DNA of 12,576 nucleotides from Deltaproteobacteria bacterium. GTDB taxonomy: Bacteria; Myxococcota_A; UBA9160; JAFDET01. A program made the translations under genes and the position numbers. The stretch covers positions 1 through 12,576 of the forward strand of contig JAFDET010000060.1 of assembly GCA_019310195.1 (NCBI GenBank). Direction: 5' to 3'. The notes under the pieces are model-generated. The model did not search any database and was not told the origin of the DNA. It was given only the letters and a program-made list of their open reading frames with translations. Positions 7,165 through 12,576 of this stretch are shown piece by piece (the first letter of the stretch is position 1; each line of letters opens with the position of its first letter).

Positions 7165-8265
7165 GTGCCCCCCCGAAAGAAGCGCGACGCAGACGAGGGC
7201 TCGGCTCCCGCCTATGCACAGGCCGGGGTCGATCTGGACCACGACGAGGGCTTCGTCGACGAGATCCAGGAGATCGCGCGCTCGACGTTCCGGCCCGAGG
7301 TGCTCTCCAGCATCGGGGGCTTCGCGGGCCTGTTCAAGACGCCCGATCGCTACACGGAGCCGGTCCTGGTGGCGGGCGCCGACGGCGTGGGGACCAAGCT
7401 GCTGCTGGCCGCGCGGATCGGACGCTACGACACCGTGGGCATCGACTGCGTGGCGATGGTGGTGAACGACCTGGTGGTGCAGGGGGCCGAGCCGCTGGTC
7501 TTCCTGGACTACCTGGCCATGGGGGAGCACGACCCCGAGATCGCCGGCGAGGCCCTGCGCGGATTGGCCGAGGGCTGCAAGCGCGCCGGCTGCGCCTTGC
7601 TCGGCGGCGAGACGGCCACCATGCCCGGCGTCTACCCCAAGGGCGAGCTGGAGCTGGTGGGCTTCGGCGTGGGCGTGGTGGAGCGGGACCGCGTGGTCGA
7701 CGGCTCGGCCATCCGTGTGGGCGACGTCCTCATCGGCGTGGCCTCGGGCGGCCTGCACAGCAACGGATACTCCCTGGTGCGCTCGGTGGTGGACGAGGGG
7801 CTGGCCGCCGAACGCTTCGGGCTCTTCGACGAGGTGGAGGAGCTCAACACCTCGCTGGCCAGCGCGCTGCTGTCTCCCACCCGCATCTATGTCAAGCCGG
7901 TCCTCAACCTGCTGCGCGACTTCGAGCTGCACGGCATCGTGCACGTCACCGGCGGCGGCTTCGAGGGCAACGTGCCGCGGGTCCTGCCCGAGGGCCTGTG
8001 CGCGCGGGTCGACCCCGAGAGCTGGCCGCGGCCCGGCATTTTCGGCTGGATCCAGCGCCAGAAGGAGATCTCCGAAGGTGAGATGCTGCGGGTCTTCAAC
8101 TGCGGCGTCGGCTTGGTGGTCTTCATCCCCGAGGAGCAGTCCGAAGACGTGGCCGATCGCCTGCGCGCCTTGGGCGAGCGTCCCTACCGGATCGGCCGCG
8201 TCGAACGCCGCGACGACGGCGAGCCCGCGCTGATCTTCGAGCGCGGCGCCGCGATCCCGGACTGA
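7165..8265 (+). CDS. purM: Phosphoribosylformylglycinamidine cyclo-ligase (AIR synthetase)
   Basis: PurM uses ATP to close the imidazole ring, turning formylglycinamidine ribonucleotide into aminoimidazole ribonucleotide, the fifth step of de novo purine synthesis in the cytoplasm. The 366-residue protein shows the family landmarks in order: YAQAGVD (17-23), the ATP/substrate signature DGVGTKL (73-79), GGETATMPGVY in the middle, the second-domain motif GLHSNGYSLVR, and GGGFEGNVPRVLP near the C-terminal domain. The GTG at 7165 is the only plausible start in frame before the conserved region. It gives about 15 extra N-terminal residues, charged and low in complexity (PPRKKRDADEG), making the protein slightly longer than the usual 345-350. 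The same frame is open far upstream, but only through the antisense of the glycosyltransferase. The next gene overlaps the stop by one base; the common partner purN is not adjacent. Confidence 0.96.
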   Translation: MPPRKKRDADEGSAPAYAQAGVDLDHDEGFVDEIQEIARSTFRPEVLSSIGGFAGLFKTPDRYTEPVLVAGADGVGTKLLLAARIGRYDTVGIDCVAMVVNDLVVQGAEPLVFLDYLAMGEHDPEIAGEALRGLAEGCKRAGCALLGGETATMPGVYPKGELELVGFGVGVVERDRVVDGSAIRVGDVLIGVASGGLHSNGYSLVRSVVDEGLAAERFGLFDEVEELNTSLASALLSPTRIYVKPVLNLLRDFELHGIVHVTGGGFEGNVPRVLPEGLCARVDPESWPRPGIFGWIQRQKEISEGEMLRVFNCGVGLVVFIPEEQSEDVADRLRALGERPYRIGRVERRDDGEPALIFERGAAIPD

Positions 8266-9629
8266 TGCCCGACCTCCCCGCCTCGGGACGCAGCCATCTG
8301 CGGGCTCGACGCTGGGACGTCCTAGTGCTGGGCGGCGCCCTGCCCGGCCTGGTGACGGCGGCGCGGCTGTGCCTGGCGGGCCACCGGGTCCTGGTGATCG
8401 AAGAAGAGGCGGCGGCCCGGACCTTCGAGCCCCTGCGCGAACCCTTCCTGCTCACCGGCGCGGTGGGCCCGGGGCTCCTGGCCGGGGTCCTGCGCGACCT
8501 GGGCGTCCCGCTGATCGAGCTGCGCCGCCTGGAGCAGAGCCCGCTGGCCTTCCAGGTGGTGACGCCCGAGGCGCGCATCGACGTCGGCTCCCCTACGCGC
8601 ACGGCGGAGGAGCTGGTGGCCTGGGGCCTGGCCAAGCCGGACACGGCCCAACCGCTGCTGCGCGCCCTGGTCCGCGCTGCCGCAGCCGAGCACGATGCCA
8701 TGCTGACCGCGCCGGTGGTGCGGGCCGGTGGCTTTCGCCGACTGGGGCGCAGCGCGGCGGCGCCGCCCAGCCGCCACGCGCGGGGCATGCCGGCGGAGGC
8801 GGCCTCGGCGCCGCTGGAGCTGGTCCCCTTCTTCGACGCGCAGGTCCGCGCACTCTCGAACCTTGCGGAGGCGGACCCGGGCCCCGAGGCGCGCGCGCGC
8901 CTGCTGGGCGCGGCGCTCGAGGGCGGCGCCACGTTTCCGTCGACGGAGACGACGCTGCGCGGGCTGCTGCGTGCGCGCATCCGCGCCCTGCACGGGGAGT
9001 TCAAGAGCCTGCCCGGCGGGTTCGAGCTGGTCTCGGCCGACGCCGAGCCGGGTGTCGCACCGGCGCGCTCGACCGACCTCTGGCTCGGCCGCGCGCTGGT
9101 CATCAATGTCCCCCGCGGACTGCTGGCGCGCGCGCTGCGCGAGGCCGAAGCCCCGGTTCCGGAGCTGGTGGACGTGGCGGAGCCCGGCGTGCGGCGGGCG
9201 CGCGTGCACTTGCGCACGCGCCGCTCGGTGATTCCGGAGGGCATGGCGCGCAGGATCATCCGCGCCGACGGAAAGCGCGTGATCACGATTTCCGCCTACC
9301 CGGCGAGCCCGAACTCGGACGTGGTGGAAGTGGTCGCCAGCGCGGTCGGGGCGAGCGGGGACGAGATCGAGCGCGCGGTCCTCGAGCTGATGCCCTTCTG
9401 CGAGGGCCGACTCGTGCGCCACCCCACGCCCGAGCCGCGCTGGGACGACGACGACGCCCTGGAAGACCCTTCCCACAACGCGGCCTGGCCCGGCGAGGTG
9501 GAGATCCGCCTGGCCTCGCGGCCGCGGGTCTATCAGCTTCCGCGCGCGGGACTCGCGGGGCTGGGCGTGGAGGGTGACGTCCTGCTGGGCTGGCGCAGTG
9601 CGGAGCGAATCGCCGCCGATCTGGGCTAG
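8265..9629 (+). CDS. Uncharacterised FAD-dependent oxidoreductase (amine oxidase/phytoene desaturase-like)
   Basis: This is a 454-residue predicted flavoprotein. Residues 18-46 form a dinucleotide-binding beta-alpha-beta unit (DVLVLGGALPGL ending in the acidic Glu46), but the usual GxGxxG reads GGALPG, with Ala at the second conserved Gly. The C-terminus has LGVEGDVLLGWRSAE, which resembles the second FAD-contact segment of amine oxidase and carotenoid desaturase relatives (G-L-G-x-E-G ... G). A Pro/Ala/Arg-rich stretch near 160-180 looks like a loop insertion. No signal peptide or membrane segment is evident. The ATG at 8265 shares a base with the purM stop (TGATG), so it is probably translated from the purM message by re-initiation. 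The reaction and substrate are unknown. There is no sequence reason beyond position to tie it to purine synthesis. Confidence 0.8.
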   Translation: MPDLPASGRSHLRARRWDVLVLGGALPGLVTAARLCLAGHRVLVIEEEAAARTFEPLREPFLLTGAVGPGLLAGVLRDLGVPLIELRRLEQSPLAFQVVTPEARIDVGSPTRTAEELVAWGLAKPDTAQPLLRALVRAAAAEHDAMLTAPVVRAGGFRRLGRSAAAPPSRHARGMPAEAASAPLELVPFFDAQVRALSNLAEADPGPEARARLLGAALEGGATFPSTETTLRGLLRARIRALHGEFKSLPGGFELVSADAEPGVAPARSTDLWLGRALVINVPRGLLARALREAEAPVPELVDVAEPGVRRARVHLRTRRSVIPEGMARRIIRADGKRVITISAYPASPNSDVVEVVASAVGASGDEIERAVLELMPFCEGRLVRHPTPEPRWDDDDALEDPSHNAAWPGEVEIRLASRPRVYQLPRAGLAGLGVEGDVLLGWRSAERIAADLG

Positions 9630-10150
9630 CCCTCCGGCTCCCCCGGGAGCCGACGCGCCGGCCTGATCCCTACCCGGATGCGGTAACCGGGCGCCCCCAG
9701 GGACAGCCGCTGTCGCGCATCGCGTCGCTCAACGCCACCCAGCAGGTGACGTACTGCTGCGGCTTCACGTAGGTGTAGCCGTTGTCCTGATGCCAGCGGA
9801 AGCGGCGCGGGCGCTCCGGGTACTTGTACACCGCTTGCTCCCAGTAGAGGCGCACGTCGGGCCCGATCAGGTCGTGGCCCAGCTCCGAAGCAGGCGGTGC
9901 GTACAGAACTCCCGCAGGCACCGCGAACCCAGCACCCGGTTGGGGCAGAAGGCGATGTTCCCCTGCTCGGCGATGAAGGCCTTGCCGCCGGGGCGCGCGC
10001 CCCGGAGCGCGGACACCTGCACCTGAATGGGTCGATCTCCGCGGTGAACGACGCCACCTCGTCGGCCGTGAAGGCATCGCGCAGCAGGAAGTAGCCGAAC
10101 TCGTTCCACTGGCGCGCCTGCTCGTCATCGAGCACCGCTCGCGGGCCCAC
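9626..10150 (-). pseudogene. Decayed, 3'-truncated phytanoyl-CoA dioxygenase (PhyH) family gene
   Basis: Pieces of one PhyH-type Fe(II)/2-oxoglutarate oxygenase lie in successive frames. From a GTG at 10150, the first 40 codons give the typical N-terminus (QWNEFGYFLLRDAFT). After about 10030 the match moves to a second frame (GGKAFIAEQGNIAFCPNRVLG), and after about 9890 to a third (ELGHDLIGPDVRLYWEQ, then RFRWHQDNGYTYVKPQQY, with the iron-binding His-x-Asp). A third shift near a five-base C run on the plus strand (9694-9698) would restore an APGYR segment like the family's PGSHR. The family normally continues for another 100 or so residues with the second iron-binding His and the 2-oxoglutarate Arg. 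Here the reading ends against the 3' end of the flavoprotein gene, overlapping by a CTAG. Neighbouring genes are intact, so decay is more likely than poor sequence, but base-call errors cannot be excluded. Confidence 0.75.
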
Positions 10151-10212
10151 GGACGACGTTCAGAGAAACTCGCAGTTGCGGGAATCCGCGCGCGGCTCCA
10201 TGCGCCAACGGA

Positions 10213-10237
10213 GGCGCCGCCGGGCCCAGGCGGCGTC
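10213..10237. other. GC-rich inverted repeat in the divergent gap before the methyltransferase gene
   Basis: GGCGCCGCC (10213-10221) and GGCGGCGTC (10229-10237) can pair over nine positions, with one G-T wobble, around the 7-base spacer GGGCCCA. It lies in the 119-base gap (10151-10269) between the PhyH remnant and the methyltransferase gene, 33 bases before the latter's GTG. It lacks a T-run, so it is not a standard terminator. It could be a leader hairpin, an operator or chance in GC-rich DNA. No convincing promoter is visible in the gap. Confidence 0.35.
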
Positions 10238-10269
10238 GGGTCGAGCCGTGGGGTAGCCTGCGCCTCGTC

Positions 10270-10938
10270 GTGGTCGACCCGACGCGCCGCCCCCGAGACT
10301 TCGAACGTGCCTGGTACCGCTACGCCGCGCGGCTCTTGCCGGCGGAGGGCGGACGCTGGCTCGACCTGGGCTGCGGGCAGGCCGAGTTCCTGGAGCTGGC
10401 CTCCGAGCGGGGCCTCGAGGGCATGGGTCTCGACCGCCAGCCCAACAACGCCCGCGCCTGCCGGGCCGGTGGGCGGGCGGTCCTGGTGGCGGACCTGGGG
10501 CGCTCCCTGCCCTTCCGCGACGCTTCGCTCGACGGAGCCTCGCTGATCGAGGTGATCGAGCACATCGTGGAGGCCGAAGCGCTGGTAGCCGAGCTGGCCC
10601 GGGTGATCCGGCCGGGCGGCTGGCTGGTGATGACGACGCCCAACGTGGCGCATCTCACCTATCGCTGGCGAGCGCTGACGGGACACGAGCCCAAGCAGGA
10701 GGGCTACCACTACCGCTTCTTCGTGCGCCGCACCCTGGAGACGCTCTTCGCCCGCGAGGGCTTCCGCATCGCCGCACGGGCGTCCTTCGGCAAGCAGTCG
10801 CTGCTCTCGAAGCTGGCCCGGCTGTCAGGCCGCGGGCGCAAGTACAAGGTGCGCTACGCGGTGCCTGCAGCGCTGGAAGGCCTGCTGGCCCAGCACTTCG
10901 TGTGGCGGCTGGAACGGGTGGAACGCCCCGAAACGTAG
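10270..10938 (+). CDS. Class I SAM-dependent methyltransferase (Methyltransf_11/23 type)
   Basis: This is a 222-residue cytoplasmic methyltransferase with a Rossmann-like fold. Motif I is WLDLGCGQAEF (30-40), the acidic residue that holds the SAM ribose is in GLDRQ (Asp55), motif II/III surrounds LIEVIEHI (92-99), and VIRPGGWLVMTTPN is the familiar strand after the conserved RPGG turn. The C-terminal third (YHYRFFVRRTLETLF, then a basic segment around GRGRKYKVRY) resembles methyltransferases that act on lipids, quinones or sugar intermediates, but the acceptor cannot be identified. GTG 10270 is used as the start because it gives a full N-terminal helix before motif I; no clear ribosome binding site precedes it. 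It stands alone on the plus strand, ending six bases from the convergent GHMP kinase stop. No terminator is visible in that gap. Confidence 0.88.
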   Translation: MVDPTRRPRDFERAWYRYAARLLPAEGGRWLDLGCGQAEFLELASERGLEGMGLDRQPNNARACRAGGRAVLVADLGRSLPFRDASLDGASLIEVIEHIVEAEALVAELARVIRPGGWLVMTTPNVAHLTYRWRALTGHEPKQEGYHYRFFVRRTLETLFAREGFRIAARASFGKQSLLSKLARLSGRGRKYKVRYAVPAALEGLLAQHFVWRLERVERPET

Positions 10939-10944
10939 GCGCGC

Positions 10945-12042
10945 TCAGCCCAGGCGCGACGGCAGCGGGACCGGCATCTCGGACTCCGTCTCCTCCACCG
11001 GCGCCACGGTCACCGGAAAGCAGCGCACGCCGAGCTCCGCGGTCAGACGTTGCGCCAGCGCATCGCGCTCGCCGGGCCCGCGGGCCACCAGCTGCGCGGA
11101 GCCGTCGCCCTGGGAGCCCACGCCCTTGCCGCCCCAGGCCAGCTCGCGAGCCGCAGGATGCGACAAGACCTGGCGCAGGCCCGGCGCACGCAGCTGCTCG
11201 GGCGACGCGGGAGCGATGCGCTCGTCGAAAAAAGCTTGGGCCTCGCGCATCAGCTCGCCCAATCCGCGCGCGTCACCGGCCTCCAGCGCCGCGCGGCCGC
11301 GCTGCACCAGCACTCGATTCGCCTCACCCAACGCCTCGCGCACGCCCCGCGCCACGGCTCCGGGGGCGTCGGGGAAGCACGCGTTGAGGTCCGCCAGGAT
11401 GCGGCGCGTGTCCTTGCCGCGACGCAGATCCACTACCAGCATCGGGATCGTCCCGCCCGGCAGCAGGGGCTCCACCTGCAGCGTGGGTCCGTCGAAGTGC
11501 ATCAGCGAGGGCCGGTGCCCGTAGGCGCAGATCTGGTCCATGCGCCCGCAGACCGAGCCGGTGCGACGCTCGCCGGCGTAAGCCAGCTCCATTTCGTCGT
11601 CCACCGAGAGCGAGAGGTCGTGTACGCGAGCGAAGGCCCGCGCCACCAGCACGCACACCGCGGCCGAAGACGAGAGCCCGCGGCCCACCGGCAGGTCGGC
11701 GCGTATCGCGATGCGCAAGCCGCCCGGCCGGTGATGCTCCAGGACTTCGCAGGCCACACCGGCGGCATAGCTGAAGAAGCCGCCGGAACGCGCGGCGAAG
11801 TCCAGCGCCGCCGGCTCCAGCGGAAAGCGCTCGGGCCCCTGCCGCGTGCCGTCGGGGAGCCAGGCTTCGATCTCGAGGGCACCTTCCATCGGCTCGACCT
11901 CGGCGTGCAGGCCGGGATCGGTGCCGGTGACGAGGCACAGCCCGGGCGCGATCTCGGGAAAGCGCTCGCGGTAGCCGCCGGCCCAGTCCGAGTGCTCGCC
12001 CAGGAGGCACAGGCGCCCGGGCACAAAGAGCGCCACGCTCAC
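10945..12042 (-). CDS. GHMP-superfamily sugar kinase, galactokinase-like
   Basis: This is a 365-residue ATP-dependent small-molecule kinase. Motif 1 is PGRLCLLGEHSDWAGGY (8-24), close to galactokinase but with Trp where galactokinases have Tyr in GEHxDY. Motif 2, the phosphate-binding loop, is PVGRGLSSSAA (118-128). GRMDQ (166-170) carries the probable catalytic Asp169. Motif 3, near the C-terminus, reads GGKGVGSQGDGSAQ (304-317) rather than the usual glycine-only loop. These features suggest a sugar-1-kinase that feeds nucleotide-sugar synthesis, but the sugar is not known; galactokinase proper is unlikely. The start GTG 12042 overlaps the glycosyltransferase stop as GTGA and has GGAG 5 bases upstream; GTG 12036 is the alternative. 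The same frame is open farther upstream inside the previous gene. The pairing with a glycosyltransferase supports a role in glycoconjugate assembly. Confidence 0.87.
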   Translation of the reverse strand: MSVALFVPGRLCLLGEHSDWAGGYRERFPEIAPGLCLVTGTDPGLHAEVEPMEGALEIEAWLPDGTRQGPERFPLEPAALDFAARSGGFFSYAAGVACEVLEHHRPGGLRIAIRADLPVGRGLSSSAAVCVLVARAFARVHDLSLSVDDEMELAYAGERRTGSVCGRMDQICAYGHRPSLMHFDGPTLQVEPLLPGGTIPMLVVDLRRGKDTRRILADLNACFPDAPGAVARGVREALGEANRVLVQRGRAALEAGDARGLGELMREAQAFFDERIAPASPEQLRAPGLRQVLSHPAARELAWGGKGVGSQGDGSAQLVARGPGERDALAQRLTAELGVRCFPVTVAPVEETESEMPVPLPSRLG

Positions 12043-12576
12043 GCCTTCTCCAACACAGCGCGGTACAGCGCCTCGACCCCCTCGGCCAGGCCCGCGGGCG
12101 CGAAGAGCGTGCGCGCCCTCCGCGCGGCAGCCTCGCCCAGCGCGCGGCGGGCGTCGTCGTGCAACAAGCGCTCCCAGGCGGCGGCCAGCGCGTCCGGGTC
12201 CTCGTCGACCACGAAGCCCGTCTCCCCGTCCGCCACGATCTCCGGCAATGCTCCGCGGCGCGTCACCACCGCGGGGATCGCACATGCGGCGGCCTCGAGC
12301 ACCGCACGGCACGTTCCATCGGTGCCGGGTACGAGCAGGGTGAACACGTCGATCGCTCGGATCGTCTCCAGGTAGTCGTCCCCCCGGTAGCCGGCGAAGA
12401 CCACCCGATCTCGCAGCCCACGGCGCCGCGCCGGGGCCTCGGCCACCGCCTCGCGGTGGGTCCCGCGGCCCACCACCAGCAGGCGCGCACGCGGGTCGCG
12501 GGCGAAGAGCCGCTCGGCGGCGTCCAGCAGCAGATCGAAACGACGCCGAGGCTGCATCCGCGCCACGATGCCCACG
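12039..12576 (-). CDS. Glycosyltransferase family 4 (GT-B), C-terminal domain (5' end beyond window)
   Basis: About 178 residues of the nucleotide-sugar-binding half of a retaining GT-B glycosyltransferase are visible. It begins VGIVARMQPRRRFDLLLDA, the usual first strand and helix of this domain, then LLVVGRG, RVVFAGYRGDDYLETI, and the sugar-binding stretch GTDGTCRAVLEAAACAIPAVV. In that stretch the family EX7E motif appears as Asp-X7-Glu, a pattern I recognise from a GT4 subgroup with DGxCRAVLEA. The end (GETGFVVDEDPDALAAAW and following helices) is complete and finishes in a TGA that overlaps the kinase start. The N-terminal acceptor domain is off the window, so neither acceptor nor sugar can be guessed. 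The frame has no stop up to the edge, and I treat the GTG there as internal, not as a start. Confidence 0.9.
   Translation of the reverse strand, partial: VGIVARMQPRRRFDLLLDAAERLFARDPRARLLVVGRGTHREAVAEAPARRRGLRDRVVFAGYRGDDYLETIRAIDVFTLLVPGTDGTCRAVLEAAACAIPAVVTRRGALPEIVADGETGFVVDEDPDALAAAWERLLHDDARRALGEAAARRARTLFAPAGLAEGVEALYRAVLEKA
12048..12051 (-). promoter_or_regulatory. Shine-Dalgarno site for the GHMP kinase
   Basis: GGAG on the minus strand (within GGAGAAGG) lies 5 bases before the GTG at 12042 and inside the last codons of the upstream glycosyltransferase. The spacing favours GTG 12042 over the GTG at 12036. With the GTGA overlap it indicates coupled translation. Confidence 0.5.

Noticed and set aside
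7111..7944. Upstream extension of the glycosyltransferase frame across purM
   Set aside because: It reads the purM antisense strand. The conserved GT2 N-terminal strand begins at GTG 7110.
8745..8775. GC-rich palindromic stretch in the flavoprotein gene
   Set aside because: It encodes an Ala/Pro-rich low-complexity loop. Such short GC palindromes arise readily at this base composition.
8123..9286. Minus-strand open frames of about 385 codons opposite the flavoprotein gene
   Set aside because: They are Arg/Ser/Ala-rich with no recognisable fold, whereas the plus strand has FAD-binding motifs and a start coupled to purM.
11050..12375. Plus-strand open frame opposite the GHMP kinase and glycosyltransferase
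   Set aside because: No domain pattern, and it crosses two genes on the other strand that carry clear kinase and GT-B motifs.
1..12576. Search for tRNA, rRNA, CRISPR arrays, insertion sequence ends and riboswitches
   Set aside because: No cloverleaf, regularly spaced repeats, transposase motifs, terminal inverted repeats or known aptamer cores were seen by eye.

Overview
This window comes from a high-GC bacterial chromosome (about 70% G+C by eye, with strong third-position GC bias). Seven of the nine visible start codons are GTG, and there are no RNA genes, insertion sequences or phage genes. The gene content is bacterial SMC, heterodimeric ABC exporter halves, family 2 and family 4 glycosyltransferases and PurM. 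It would suit a high-GC Gram-negative group such as Myxococcota or related former Deltaproteobacteria, but nothing here fixes the phylum, so that placement is a weak inference.

Layout from left to right. (1) 1-2702, minus: smc, cut by the window edge so that only the N-terminal ATPase half, first coiled coil, hinge and part of the return coil are visible. (2) 2703-2801: intergenic, holding a probable intrinsic terminator for the operon to its right. (3) 7110-2802, minus: a three-gene operon whose stops and starts overlap by 4 bases (ATGA, then GTGA). It encodes a small family 2 glycosyltransferase and the two halves of a heterodimeric ABC exporter. (4) 7165-9629, plus, divergent from that operon: purM, then an uncharacterised FAD-dependent oxidoreductase whose ATG shares one base with the purM stop. 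(5) 10150-9626, minus: the remains of a phytanoyl-CoA dioxygenase (PhyH) family gene with about three frameshifts and no C-terminal part. (6) 10270-10938, plus: a class I SAM-dependent methyltransferase. (7) 12576-10945, minus: the C-terminal part of a GT-B glycosyltransferase, coupled by a GTGA overlap to a galactokinase-like GHMP kinase.

How the genes may work together. smc (chromosome organisation) and purM (purine synthesis) are housekeeping genes. The GT2 and exporter operon, and the GT4 and GHMP kinase pair, point to sugar activation, glycosyl transfer and export of an envelope lipid or glycoconjugate. Only the shared operons support that link. The exporter sequence is informative: one subunit has Asp in place of the catalytic Glu, the other has LSTGQ in place of LSGGQ, and together these predict one degenerate and one active ATP site. 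I see no defence island, CRISPR array or clearly new multi-gene system. The least ordinary items are the GT2-exporter operon, the purM-flavoprotein coupling, the possibly leaderless purM transcript, the GHMP kinase with an unusual third motif, and the decayed PhyH gene.
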